Part shown: positions 41,806-51,953 of the stretch, piece after piece
How the letters are laid out: each line of letters starts with the position of its first letter
How positions within the stretch are numbered: position 1 is the stretch's first letter
Assembly: GCA_949295465.1 (NCBI GenBank)
Contig: CASFKY010000068.1
Span: forward strand, 62,001 to 126,000
DNA length: 64,000 nucleotides
Source: an uncultured Oscillospiraceae bacterium
GTDB lineage: Bacteria; Bacillota; Clostridia; Oscillospirales; Ruminococcaceae
Direction: 5' to 3'
Translations under genes and position numbers: made by a program
The notes under the pieces: generated by a model
What the model was told of the DNA's origin: nothing
What the model saw: the letters and a program-made list of their open reading frames with translations, nothing else
Databases searched by the model: none

Positions 41806-42618
41806 ATGGCCAATCCCTATCATGACGCCTCGCCCGCCCGGGTGCGGCAGCTGATTCAGGAGGGAAAGATCCGGGAGAGCACTGCCGGAATGGCGGCCGG
41901 CTATGTGCAGTGCAACCTCATTGTGCTGGAAAAGGATTACGCCGACGAGTTCCGGGAATTTGCCCGGCTGAACCCCCAGCCCTGCCCGGTGCTGGAGGAG
42001 TTCAGCGGCGAGCCGGTCTCCCGGTTTTTAGCGCCCGGGGCCAATGTGCTGAACAGCATCCCCTGGTACAACATCTACCGAAACGGCCAGTTGGCCCAGA
42101 CCATCCCGGACGCCCGGGAATACTGGAAAGAGGGAATGGTGGGCTTCCTCATCGGTTGCAGCTATTCCTTTGAGGAGGCGCTGCTGCGCCAGGGCATTGA
42201 AATCCGCCATATCACCCAGGGCACGCCGGTTCCCATGTGGAACACCACCATCCCTTGCAAGCCCTACGGGCGGCTCAAGGGGGGCACGGTGGTGAGCATG
42301 CGCCCCATGACCCCTCAGGATGCCGAGAAGGCCCGGCAGATCACCGAGAAGATGCCCCGGGTCCACGGCGGGCCGGTGCACATCGGAGATCCGGCGGCCA
42401 TCGGCATCCGGGACATCACAAAGCCCGATTACGGCCAGCCGGTAACCATCCGGGAGGGTGAAGTGCCGGTATTCTGGGCCTGCGGGGTTACTCCCCAGCT
42501 TATTGTGCAGAGCGTGCATCCCCCCTTTGCACTCTCTCACCGGCCCGGTTACATGTTTGTCACCGACATTCTGAACACCGAGATCGAACAGAAGCTGGAG
42601 GAGCGGGACCGGGGCTGA
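41806..42618 (+). CDS. YcsI / D-glutamate cyclase family protein (DUF1445, putative hydro-lyase)
   Basis: A 270-residue cytoplasmic protein. Family hallmarks: AGMAAGYVQCNLIVLEKDYA, RLNPQPCPVLE, VLNSIPWYNIYRNGQ, GFLIGCSYSFEEALL, VPMWNTTIPCKP, GGTVVSMRPM, GGPVHIGDPAAIGI and FWACGVTPQ. B. subtilis YcsI belongs here, and mammalian D-glutamate cyclase, which makes 5-oxo-D-proline, is a relative. Its place beside pxpBC supports a role in 5-oxoproline chemistry. RBS AGGAGGAAGAG lies just before the ATG. Confidence 0.88.
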   Translation: MANPYHDASPARVRQLIQEGKIRESTAGMAAGYVQCNLIVLEKDYADEFREFARLNPQPCPVLEEFSGEPVSRFLAPGANVLNSIPWYNIYRNGQLAQTIPDAREYWKEGMVGFLIGCSYSFEEALLRQGIEIRHITQGTPVPMWNTTIPCKPYGRLKGGTVVSMRPMTPQDAEKARQITEKMPRVHGGPVHIGDPAAIGIRDITKPDYGQPVTIREGEVPVFWACGVTPQLIVQSVHPPFALSHRPGYMFVTDILNTEIEQKLEERDRG

Positions 42619-42632
42619 AAGCCCCCGGCCGC

Positions 42633-42673
42633 AAAAAATCCCCCGTCTGCTTTGGCAGGCGGGGGATTTTTTT
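42633..42673. terminator. Bidirectional terminator
   Basis: AAAAAATCCCCCGTCTGC pairs with GCAGGCGGGGGATTTTTT, between the YcsI-like gene and livF. Confidence 0.87.
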
Positions 42674-42684
42674 GTATACCGGGC

Positions 42685-43392
42685 TCAGCCGCCCAGATAG
42701 GCTTTCTTGATGGCAGGGCTGGCCAGCAGCTCCTTGCCGGTGCCGCTGGTGACGATCCGGCCGGTCTCCAGCACATAGCCCCGGTCGGCCACCGACAGGG
42801 CGGCCTGGGCGTTCTGTTCCACCAGAAGGATGGTGGTGCCGGCCTGGTGGAGATTTCGGATGATCTCAAAGATCTGTTCCACCAGGATGGGGGCAAGACC
42901 CATGGAGGGTTCGTCCAGCATCAGCAGCTTGGGTCGGCTCATCAGGGCCCGGCCCATGGCCAACATCTGCTGTTCGCCGCCCGAGAGGGTGCCGGCGATC
43001 TGGCGGCTGCGCTCTTTCAGGCGGGGGAAGAGGGTGTACACCTGCTCCATGTCCGCCGCGGCACCGCCGGAGCGGGTGAAGGCGCCCATTTCCAGGTTTT
43101 CCTCCACAGTCATCTGCAGGAAGACCCGCCGGCCCTCCGGCACCAGGGCAAGCCCCTTGCCCACCACCTTGTGGGGCGGCACCTTGCCCAGGGCCTCTCC
43201 CAAGAAGGTCACCGAGCCGGTGCGGCTATGGAGAAGGCCGGTGATGGTGTTCAGGGAGGTGGATTTGCCGGCGCCGTTGGCGCCGATCAGGGTGACGATC
43301 TCCCCCTGGTTCACCTCGAAAGAAATGCCCTTGACCGCATGGATGCTGCCGTAGTAGACATTGAGGTTTTCCACTTTCAGGATGGGTTCCAT
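42685..43392 (-). CDS. livF: Branched-chain amino-acid ABC transporter ATPase
   Basis: A 235-residue ATPase. Walker A TLIGANGAGKSTSLNT, signature GTLSGGEQQMLAMGRALM, Walker B LLMLDEPSMGLAPI. The LivF type is shown by the GLALVPEGRRVF motif and the LVEQNAQAALSVADRGYVLETG end. Last gene of a five-gene operon; it begins 1 base after the livG stop. Confidence 0.94.
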   Translation of the reverse strand: MEPILKVENLNVYYGSIHAVKGISFEVNQGEIVTLIGANGAGKSTSLNTITGLLHSRTGSVTFLGEALGKVPPHKVVGKGLALVPEGRRVFLQMTVEENLEMGAFTRSGGAAADMEQVYTLFPRLKERSRQIAGTLSGGEQQMLAMGRALMSRPKLLMLDEPSMGLAPILVEQIFEIIRNLHQAGTTILLVEQNAQAALSVADRGYVLETGRIVTSGTGKELLASPAIKKAYLGG

Positions 43393-43393
43393 G

Positions 43394-44239
43394 TTACGCC
43401 TCCTTCTGTTTGCCCAGGTAGGCCTCGATCACCGCAGGGTTGGCCTGGATGTCGGCGGGGGTGCCCTTGGCGATGATGCGGCCGAAATTCAGCACCGCAA
43501 TGCCCTCGCAGATGTTCATGACCAGGTTCATGTCGTGCTCGATGAGAAGAATGGCGATCTGGAAGGTATCCCGGATCTTGCGGATGTTTTCCATCAGCTC
43601 GGCGGTCTCGGAGGGGTTCATGCCGGCGGCGGGCTCATCCAGCAAGAGCAGTTTGGGCTTGGTGGCCAGCGCCCGCACGATCTCCAGCCGGCGCTGGGCG
43701 CCGTAGGGCAGCGAGCCGGCCTTGGTCCCGGCCAGGTCCTGCATGTCAAAGATGGAGAGCAGTTCCAGGGCCTTTTCATGGGCCTGTTTTTCCTCTTTCC
43801 AATAGCGGGGCAGCCGGAAAATGCCGCTCCACATGTTGTATTTCATCTGGCTGTCCATGGCGGCGGTGACGTTCTCCTCCACGGTCAGGTTGTCAAACAG
43901 CCGGATATTCTGGAAGGTGCGGGCGATGCCGGCCCGGTTCACCTGGGCGGTGCTCATGCCGGAGGTGTCCTGGCCGTCCAGCAGGATGGTGCCCTGGGTG
44001 GGCTGATACACCTTGGTGAGCAGGTTGAAGATGGTGGTCTTGCCGGCGCCGTTGGGGCCAATCAGGCCGCTGATCTCGGTGCGGCCGATGGCCATGTTCA
44101 CGCCCTCCACCGCGGCCAGGCCCCCGAAATGGATGCCCAGGTTGATGCACTCCAGCACAGGGGGCTTATCGATGTCCTTCTCGGTGAGAAAGTTGGGGGA
44201 AGGCACCTGGATCAGTTTGGGAGATTGCTTTTCAGACAT
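43394..44239 (-). CDS. livG: Branched-chain amino-acid ABC transporter ATPase
   Basis: A 281-residue ATPase. Walker A SGLIGPNGAGKTTIFNLL, LivG-type GIARTFQNIRLFDNLTVEENV, signature region SLPYGAQRRLEIVRAL, Walker B LLLLDEPAAGMNPSETAEL. Its first 35 residues form an extension before the ATPase core. The start overlaps the livM stop by 8 bases. Confidence 0.94.
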   Translation of the reverse strand: MSEKQSPKLIQVPSPNFLTEKDIDKPPVLECINLGIHFGGLAAVEGVNMAIGRTEISGLIGPNGAGKTTIFNLLTKVYQPTQGTILLDGQDTSGMSTAQVNRAGIARTFQNIRLFDNLTVEENVTAAMDSQMKYNMWSGIFRLPRYWKEEKQAHEKALELLSIFDMQDLAGTKAGSLPYGAQRRLEIVRALATKPKLLLLDEPAAGMNPSETAELMENIRKIRDTFQIAILLIEHDMNLVMNICEGIAVLNFGRIIAKGTPADIQANPAVIEAYLGKQKEA

Positions 44240-45305
44240 TGCCGGCGGCCTCCTTTTCTTGCTTCTTCGAGGGCTTCAGGCGGCCCAGGGCGGCTTTCAG
44301 GGTGGGATTGTTGGTGGCCAGCATCACCAGAATCAGCACGATGGCATACACCAGCATCCGATAGTCGGAGAACTGGCGCAGGGCCTCGGGCAGGATGGTG
44401 AGGGCTGCGGCGGCCACCAGGGAGCCCCACAGGTTGCCCAGGCCCCCCAGCACCACAAACACCAGGATCAGGATGGAGGTGTTGAAGTTGAACTTGGTGG
44501 CCTGCAAGGAGGAGTAGTTCACCCCGTACAGGGCACCCGCCGCGCCGGCCAGGGCCGAGCTGGTCACAAAGGCCATCATCTTGTACTTGGTGATGTTGAT
44601 GCCCACGCTCTCGGCGGCGATGGTGTTGTCCCGCAGGGCCATGATGGCCCGTCCGGCCCGGCTGTTCACCAGGTTGAAGACCACAAAGAGGGTGATCATC
44701 ACCAGGATAAAGCCGGCGGTGAAGCTGGCGATGGTCAGGGTACTGGTGGCGCCCTGGGCGCCCTTGATGATGGCCACCCCGGTGGGCTCCAGGCCCAGGT
44801 CGTTGATGGACATGTTGCCGGTGAGGTTCATGGCAATGTGCAGGCCCTTGGAGTCATAGCCCACCAGCAGGCAGTTCACCAGGTCCTTGATGATCTCGCC
44901 GAAAGCCAGGGTCACGATGGCCAGGTAGTCGCCCCGCAGCCGCAGCACGGGCGCGCCCACGATCACGCCGGCCACTGCCGCCAGGGCAGCGCCCACGATC
45001 ATGGTAAGGGCCAGGCGCAGGGGAACCGAGGGGATGATATCCTTCATATACATGGAGGCAATCACGCCGGAGAAGGCGCCCACGCTCATGAAGCCGGCGT
45101 GGCCCAGGCTCAGTTCGCCCAGGATTCCCACGGTCAGGTTCAGGGAGACGGCCATGGACATATAGCAGCAGATAGGAACCAGCTGGCCCGAGAGGGAGCG
45201 GGTGAGCATGCCGGCGCTGTCCAGGGCATACATCACCGCAAACACCAGGATAACGCTCAGATAGGTGAGGAAGGCGGTGCGGGTGGATTTTTTCATCTTT
45301 TTCAT
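44232..45305 (-). CDS. livM: Branched-chain amino-acid ABC transporter permease
   Basis: A 357-residue permease with about nine helices. The LivM pattern is clear: AVSLNLTVGILGELSLGHAGFMSVGAF, GDYLAIVTLAFGEIIKDLV, NSRAGRAIMALRDNTIAAESVGINITKYKMMAFVTSSALAGAAGALYG (in segments) and FVVLGGLGNLWGSLVAA. The ATG at 45305 after GAGGTGG is preferred to one 10 codons earlier. Confidence 0.93.
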   Translation of the reverse strand: MKKMKKSTRTAFLTYLSVILVFAVMYALDSAGMLTRSLSGQLVPICCYMSMAVSLNLTVGILGELSLGHAGFMSVGAFSGVIASMYMKDIIPSVPLRLALTMIVGAALAAVAGVIVGAPVLRLRGDYLAIVTLAFGEIIKDLVNCLLVGYDSKGLHIAMNLTGNMSINDLGLEPTGVAIIKGAQGATSTLTIASFTAGFILVMITLFVVFNLVNSRAGRAIMALRDNTIAAESVGINITKYKMMAFVTSSALAGAAGALYGVNYSSLQATKFNFNTSILILVFVVLGGLGNLWGSLVAAAALTILPEALRQFSDYRMLVYAIVLILVMLATNNPTLKAALGRLKPSKKQEKEAAGNV

Positions 45306-45315
45306 CTTGACCACC

Positions 45316-46194
45316 TCACACTTTCTCGGGCACATACTTGCCCAGCAGGCCGGCCGGTTTCACCAGCAGAACCACAATCAGCACGGCAAACACGATGGTG
45401 TTGGCCAGCTGGGTGGAGATATAGGCTTTGGAGAGAGACTCGATCACGCCCAGCAGCAGGCCGCCCAGGAAAGCGCCGGGGATGGAGCCGATGCCGCCAA
45501 AGACGGCGGCGGTGAAGGCCTTGATGCCGGGCATGGAGCCGGTGGTGGGCATCAGGGTGCCGTAGGAGGAGCAGAGCAGCACGCCGGCAATGGCGGCCAG
45601 GGCCGAGCCGATGGCGAAGGTCACCGAGATGGTGGCGTTCACGTTGATGCCCATCAGCTGGGCCGCGCCCTTATCCTCCGAGCAGGCCCGCATGGCCTTG
45701 CCCATCTTGCTCTTGCTGGTAAATACGGTAAGACCGGCCATGATGACCAGGCAGGCCACAATGGTAAGCAGGGATACATAGGGGATGGAGAGCTGGTCAC
45801 CCATCAGCTTGAGGGAGCCGGAAACCACCGGAGGATAGACCTTCGGGGCGGCTTTCCAGATCAGCAGGGCCGAGTTCTGGAGGAAATAGCTGACGCCGAT
45901 GGCAGTAATCAGCACCGCCAGGGAGGGGGCGCTGCGCAGGGGCCGGTAAGCCAGGGCCTCGATGACCACGCCCAGCACCGTGCAGACCAACGTGGCCAGC
46001 AATACGGCCACCCAACTGGGCAGCCCCAGGTAGGAGATGGAACAGAAGGAGATATAGCCGCCCACCATGATGATGTCGCCGTGGGCAAAGTTCAGCATCT
46101 TGGCGATGCCGTACACCATGGTATAGCCCAGGGCAATGATGGCGTATACGCTCCCCAGGCTGATCCCGCTGATCAGGTAGGAGAGAAATTCCAT
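45316..46194 (-). CDS. livH: Branched-chain amino-acid ABC transporter permease
   Basis: A 292-residue permease. LivH elements: GISLGSVYAIIALGYTMVYG, MLNFAHGDIIMVGGYISF, ACSEDKGAAQLMGIN, KAFTAAVFGGIGSIPGAFLGGLLLG. The ATG at 46194 follows GAAAGG; the longer frame to 46323 runs through an mRNA hairpin region. livM starts 10 bases after its stop. Confidence 0.93.
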   Translation of the reverse strand: MEFLSYLISGISLGSVYAIIALGYTMVYGIAKMLNFAHGDIIMVGGYISFCSISYLGLPSWVAVLLATLVCTVLGVVIEALAYRPLRSAPSLAVLITAIGVSYFLQNSALLIWKAAPKVYPPVVSGSLKLMGDQLSIPYVSLLTIVACLVIMAGLTVFTSKSKMGKAMRACSEDKGAAQLMGINVNATISVTFAIGSALAAIAGVLLCSSYGTLMPTTGSMPGIKAFTAAVFGGIGSIPGAFLGGLLLGVIESLSKAYISTQLANTIVFAVLIVVLLVKPAGLLGKYVPEKV

Positions 46195-46242
46195 AGAGTA
46201 GCACAACCTTTCTTTTTGGCTTTGCGCCTGCCGATTCCATGG

Positions 46243-46290
46243 CAGAAACAAGGGCGGAGCCGGACGTTTCTCCGCCCTTGTTTCCGCCAT
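46243..46290 (-). other. Intercistronic hairpin between livK and livH
   Basis: AACAAGGGCGGAG pairs with CTCCGCCCTTGTTT in the 167-base gap. There is no T-run, so it is more likely an mRNA-stabilising or processing element that keeps the binding-protein message abundant than a full terminator. Confidence 0.55.
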
Positions 46291-46361
46291 AGAACCAGGG
46301 GCGGCCTGCCGAGAGGCAGGCACGCCCGCATGGTCGGTTCTAAAGCGAAACGTTGGGGTGA

Positions 46362-47582
46362 TCAGTCGGGCAGGGTGTAGACGCCGTCCTTGATGACCAC
46401 GGCCATGGGAGCCTTGGACACCTCGCCGGTGGCGGCCCAGGTCATGCCCTTGCCGGTCAGCCCGTCCACTGAGATGGTGGGCATGGCGGCAACCATGGCC
46501 TCGCAGATGGTGGCGGCATCCATATCGCTGGTGCAGCCGGCGGCCTCCAGAGCGGCCTTCACCGCGTACACAGCGTCGTAGGCGTCAGCAGCGAACTGGT
46601 TGGGAATGTCACCGTAGGCAGCCTGATAGGCGGCCACAAAGTTCTGGGTCAGCTCATCGGTGGCATCGGCGGAGAAGGGGGTCAGCAGCATGACGCCCTC
46701 GGCCAGGGCGGGATCAAAGCCCTCCATGGTGAGGATGCCGTCCATGCCGTCCACGCCGAAGAAGGTGGGCTCATAGCCCATGGCGTTGGCCTGGTTCAGG
46801 ATGACGGAAGCGGGCTGATAGTAGATGGGCAGGAAAACGGTGTCGGCCCCGGCAGACTGAGCGCCGGTGAGCTGCACCGAGAAGTCGGTGGCGGTGTCGG
46901 CGGTGAAGGTGCCCTCATATACGATCTCCAGGCCCTTGGCGGCAGCCTCGCTCACAAAGGTGTCGTGGATGCCCTGGGAGTAGGCGTCGTCGTTGCGGTA
47001 GATCACCGCAATCTTGCTGTCGGCCATGTTCTCGGCCATGTAGTCGGCCGCGCCGATGCCCTGGTTGGGGTCGGTGAAGCAGACCTGGAAGACGTTGTCC
47101 TTGCCGCTCACCACGTCGGTGGAGGAGGCGGAGGGGGTCAGCATGAAGACCCGGTCATTGTAGGCCTCGGCAGCCACTGCGGTGGAAGCGCCGGTGGTGG
47201 TGGGGCCAACCAGCACCTGCATGCCCCAGTCCTGCAGGTTGTGATAAGCGTTGACGGAGGTCTCGCCGTCGGCCACGTCGTCCTCGCTCTTCATCTCGAA
47301 CTGGATCGCGCCTCCCTCAGCGTTGATCTCGTCCACAGCGATCTGAGCGCCGTTGGCCACAGCCTGGCCGTAGATGGCGTTTTCACCGGTCAGAGGGCCG
47401 ATGACGCCGATCTTGAAGGTGCCGCCGGCAGAGCCGGAAGCAGCCCCGGAAGTGGCGCCGGAAGAAGCCGGCGCGCTGGAAGCGGCCGAGCTGGAGGCGG
47501 CGGAACTGGAAGAACCGCCGCAGGCGGCCAGGCTGAGCGCAAGGGCCGAGGCCGTCATGAGTGCAAGAAATTTCTTTTTCAT
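46362..47582 (-). CDS. livK: Branched-chain amino-acid binding lipoprotein
   Basis: A 406-residue type I periplasmic-binding-fold lipoprotein. Signal peptide and lipobox LALSLAACGGS, a Ser/Ala linker of about 30 residues, then IGVIGPLTGENAIYGQAVANGAQIAVDEIN, the usual Leu/Ile/Val-binding start. Further elements: VLVGPTTTGASTAVAAEAYND, and the C-terminal TGKGMTWAATGEVSKAPMAVVIKDG. First gene of the liv operon; RBS AAGGAGA. Confidence 0.93.
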   Translation of the reverse strand: MKKKFLALMTASALALSLAACGGSSSSAASSSAASSAPASSGATSGAASGSAGGTFKIGVIGPLTGENAIYGQAVANGAQIAVDEINAEGGAIQFEMKSEDDVADGETSVNAYHNLQDWGMQVLVGPTTTGASTAVAAEAYNDRVFMLTPSASSTDVVSGKDNVFQVCFTDPNQGIGAADYMAENMADSKIAVIYRNDDAYSQGIHDTFVSEAAAKGLEIVYEGTFTADTATDFSVQLTGAQSAGADTVFLPIYYQPASVILNQANAMGYEPTFFGVDGMDGILTMEGFDPALAEGVMLLTPFSADATDELTQNFVAAYQAAYGDIPNQFAADAYDAVYAVKAALEAAGCTSDMDAATICEAMVAAMPTISVDGLTGKGMTWAATGEVSKAPMAVVIKDGVYTLPD

Positions 47583-47613
47583 AAATGTGTCTCCTTATCT
47601 TTAGGATATTATA

Positions 47614-47649
47614 CAAAAAAGCGGCCCCGCCGTAGAGCGCAGCCGCTTT
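47614..47649 (-). terminator. Terminator of the 93-residue gene, overlapping the livK promoter
   Basis: On the minus strand AAAGCGGC pairs with GCCGCTTTTTT. The livK -10 (TATAAT, 47608-47613) begins right after the T-run. Confidence 0.75.
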
Positions 47650-47655
47650 GCTGTA

Positions 47656-47937
47656 TCAACAACAGACTTTTGTGGGCGTCTTCGGCAATTTTTTTAAAAA
47701 ATCCACTATAATCCCCGCCAGGGCCAGCAGAGCAATTCGGGTAATAAGCTGTACCGTTGCCTGTACGGGGAGGCAAACCAGAATCATGCAAACAAAAATG
47801 GACGCCATGAGCAGCATGGCGTCCATCCCGGAAATCCCCATAAAGCGGGCAGAATTGCCGCAGGCAGAATAAGAGCAGGAAGCAAAAGCGCCCGCACAAG
47901 AGGCGGCCGCAAAAGAATGACCGGCAAAAGTGGACAT
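47656..47937 (-). CDS. Small Cys-rich membrane protein of unknown function
   Basis: A 93-residue protein with no family I recognise. The ATG at 47937 follows AAGGAGTGAGGAG. Residues 1-35 are small and Cys-rich (AASCAGAFASCSYSACGNSA), and residues about 38-80 form two hydrophobic segments (MLLMASIFVCMILVCL; LITRIALLALAGIIVDFL). It ends KKLPKTPTKVCC. A consensus promoter lies about 80 bases upstream and a terminator directly downstream, so it is a genuine stand-alone gene. Position between liv and the TctC gene gives no clear clue. Confidence 0.65.
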   Translation of the reverse strand: MSTFAGHSFAAASCAGAFASCSYSACGNSARFMGISGMDAMLLMASIFVCMILVCLPVQATVQLITRIALLALAGIIVDFLKKLPKTPTKVCC

Positions 47938-48013
47938 GCTCCTCACTCCTTTTCTTTGGCAAATCTCGGGTCAGAGCGCCGAAAAATACGCTGCCCCGAA
48001 AGAAGATATTCCT

Positions 48014-48042
48014 ATTCTACTCAGTGGGATTCTCAAAGTCAA
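48014..48042 (-). promoter_or_regulatory. Promoter of the 93-residue gene
   Basis: On the minus strand TTGACT (48037-48042), 17-base spacer, TAGAAT (48014-48019). Confidence 0.75.
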
Positions 48043-48418
48043 CTCTCTTTCCGCCCGGCGGGCAGAGAGATTTGTGCCCAAAAAGGAAAGGATATTGAAT
48101 GTTTTGCACAAAAAACGGAAGATGTGTATTTGTATGAAAGACAAATCATCGGTAAAATCCAGGAAGAGAACAGTTTGTACCCGTCCGAACAGGCTGATTT
48201 GGCACACCCAAAGGCCGGGCAAGCCTTTTCAGAGAAGGCGTGATGGGGAGCGATACAATGACAAAAAGAACAAAAAACGATGAATATGTGAAAATTTTTG
48301 AAAAAATCAATCTGTAAAAACGAAGTAAAAGACCGCTTTATAGGATGATAAAAAATGGATAGATTTCACAATTATTTCAAATAAAATCGTACATTCTGAT
48401 AAAAATCCGGGCCTGCTC
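48043..48418. other. AT-rich gap without a recognised gene
   Basis: About 375 bases. Open frames here are short, lack ribosome binding sites and show no family motif. Nothing further was seen. Confidence 0.6.
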
Positions 48419-48446
48419 TTGCGGTTTTCAACAAAAGGCTTATAAT
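48419..48446 (+). promoter_or_regulatory. Promoter of the TctC-type gene
   Basis: TTGCGG (48419-48424), 16-base spacer, TATAAT (48441-48446). Confidence 0.7.
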
Positions 48447-48562
48447 GAGAACAACACTTGTTCCTCTGTCCCGTACAAAAATTTTACCGGCAAAGGGGGC
48501 AAAGGTGTCGGCCATGGCAAGACAACGGCCGGCAGACGATCTTAGAGGAGGAGAAAACAATT

Positions 48563-49669
48563 ATGCGCAAGACAACCAAGTTCCTGGCACTGTCTCTGGC
48601 TGCCTGCATGGCCTTGTCCCTGGCAGCCTGCGGCGGTTCCACTTCTTCCAGCTCCGGCGCGGCGGCTTCGGGCGGCGCGGCCAGCGGGTCCGCTTCTGCC
48701 CCCGCCACCCAGGACGGTGTGCTGGCCGAGTCCTTTGTGGATGAGGCGGGCATCGAGCATCCCGCCGGCCTGCCGGAAGATTACCCCAGCAAGGACATCA
48801 CCTACATCTGCCCCTTCGCGGCGGGCGGCACCTATGACGTGTGGTTCCGCGTGCTGGCCGAGAAGGTGAAGGAGATGGAGGGCTGGGACCACTCCTTTGT
48901 GGTGGAATATAAAGAGGGCGCTTCCGGCGATGTGGGCTGGACTGCCCTGTACAACTCCGAGCCCGACGGCTACACCATCGGTTTCTGCCCCACTCCCTAC
49001 CTGATCACCTGCATCGGCTGGGACAAGCCCTACGGCATTGACGGCGGCTTTGATATGGTGGATTCCCTCATGCTGGATCCCGGCGTCATCGGCGTGGCCG
49101 CCGACAGCCCCTACAACAGCCTGAATGAGCTGATCGACGCCGCCATTGCCAACCCCGGCGAGATCTCCTTTGGCGTCACCGCCGTCACCGCCTCCGAGGG
49201 CCTGACCCTGAAACTGCTGGAGGACGAGACCGGCGCCCAGTTCAACATCATCCCCTTCGATGGCGAGTCCGCCATCCTGACCGCGGTTTCCGGCGGTCAC
49301 TGCGATGCCTTCTGCCTGAACGTGTCTGACGGCAAGACCTTTGTGGACAACGGCCAGGTGAAGTATCTGGCCACCGGCGATACCGAGCGCAGCAGCTGGT
49401 ATCCCGACCTGCCCACCTATCAGGAATGCGGCTACGACGTGGTGCAGTACAACTGCCGCGCCATTGCCATCCGGGAGGGCACCGACCCCGCCATCATCAA
49501 GTATCTCAGCAACTGCTTTGAGGCCGCTGCCGCTCAGCCGGACGTGATCGCCAAGGCCGAGGAGATGCAGATCACTGCGGTTTCCATGGGCACCGAGAAG
49601 TGCAACGAGCTCTTTGAAGAGCAGAACCAGGTCTATCTGGATCTGTGGGAGACCAACCCCTGGAACTGA
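48563..49669 (+). CDS. Tripartite tricarboxylate transporter (TctC/Bug-type) binding lipoprotein
   Basis: A 368-residue lipoprotein. The ATG at 48563 after AGAGGAGGAG opens a signal peptide with lipobox ALSLAACGG, followed by a Ser/Ala/Gly linker. The Bug fold shows DITYICPFAAGGTYDVWFR, VVEYKEGASGDVGW, and ISFGVTAVTASEGLTLKLLE. Such proteins deliver carboxylates to TctAB permeases, but no tctA or tctB is in the window; the gene is closed by terminators and stands alone. Confidence 0.87.
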   Translation: MRKTTKFLALSLAACMALSLAACGGSTSSSSGAAASGGAASGSASAPATQDGVLAESFVDEAGIEHPAGLPEDYPSKDITYICPFAAGGTYDVWFRVLAEKVKEMEGWDHSFVVEYKEGASGDVGWTALYNSEPDGYTIGFCPTPYLITCIGWDKPYGIDGGFDMVDSLMLDPGVIGVAADSPYNSLNELIDAAIANPGEISFGVTAVTASEGLTLKLLEDETGAQFNIIPFDGESAILTAVSGGHCDAFCLNVSDGKTFVDNGQVKYLATGDTERSSWYPDLPTYQECGYDVVQYNCRAIAIREGTDPAIIKYLSNCFEAAAAQPDVIAKAEEMQITAVSMGTEKCNELFEEQNQVYLDLWETNPWN

Positions 49670-49694
49670 CAGCCGTTTGTTCCCTGCGTTTGCA

Positions 49695-49728
49695 AAAGGG
49701 GCCGGGCATTTGCCCGGCCCCTTCTTTT
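49695..49728 (+). terminator. Terminator of the TctC-type gene
   Basis: AAAGGGGCCGGGCA pairs with TGCCCGGCCCCTTCTTTT. Confidence 0.83.
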
Positions 49729-49737
49729 ATACCGATA

Positions 49738-49786
49738 GAAAAAGCCCGGCGCCTTCTCTTGTAAAAGGGAAAGCGCCGGGCTTTTG
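49738..49786 (-). terminator. Terminator of typA
   Basis: AAGCCCGGCGC (49742-49752) pairs with GCGCCGGGCTT; on the minus strand TTTTT follows. Confidence 0.78.
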
Positions 49787-49808
49787 GGGTTACAGGGCAA
49801 TGCCCCGA

Positions 49809-51635
<1,827 letters not shown>

Positions 51636-51727
51636 TGAATCTCTCCCTTTTCTTTGCTGAGGGCCGCAAAAACGGCACCGGCTCTATTTAATATAAAGTA
51701 TAGACAGTCTGATAGGCTCGCTTTTTC

Positions 51728-51757
51728 AGTGTACGCTTTGTGGCCGGGATTTGTCAA
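51728..51757 (-). promoter_or_regulatory. Promoter of typA
   Basis: On the minus strand TTGACA (51752-51757), 18-base spacer, TACACT (51728-51733). Confidence 0.75.
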
Positions 51758-51864
51758 GAATCGCCAAAGACAAAGCGAAAATTTTGTAGGATGAATGAAT
51801 TTCCGGGAGCGGGAAGCCCCCGCTCTTGTGCCTTTTTGCGATTGTTAAGAAAGCGAAAAGAGCC

Positions 51865-51892
51865 TTGCATCCCCGCCCTGTCATGCTATACT
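51865..51892 (+). promoter_or_regulatory. Promoter of the ClC channel gene
   Basis: TTGCAT (51865-51870), 16-base spacer, TATACT (51887-51892). Confidence 0.65.
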
Positions 51893-51953
51893 GAAACAGG
51901 GACCCCCGCGCCCGGCGGCGGAAAAGCCGGGCAGGGGGAGGGAAGGAATCAGA

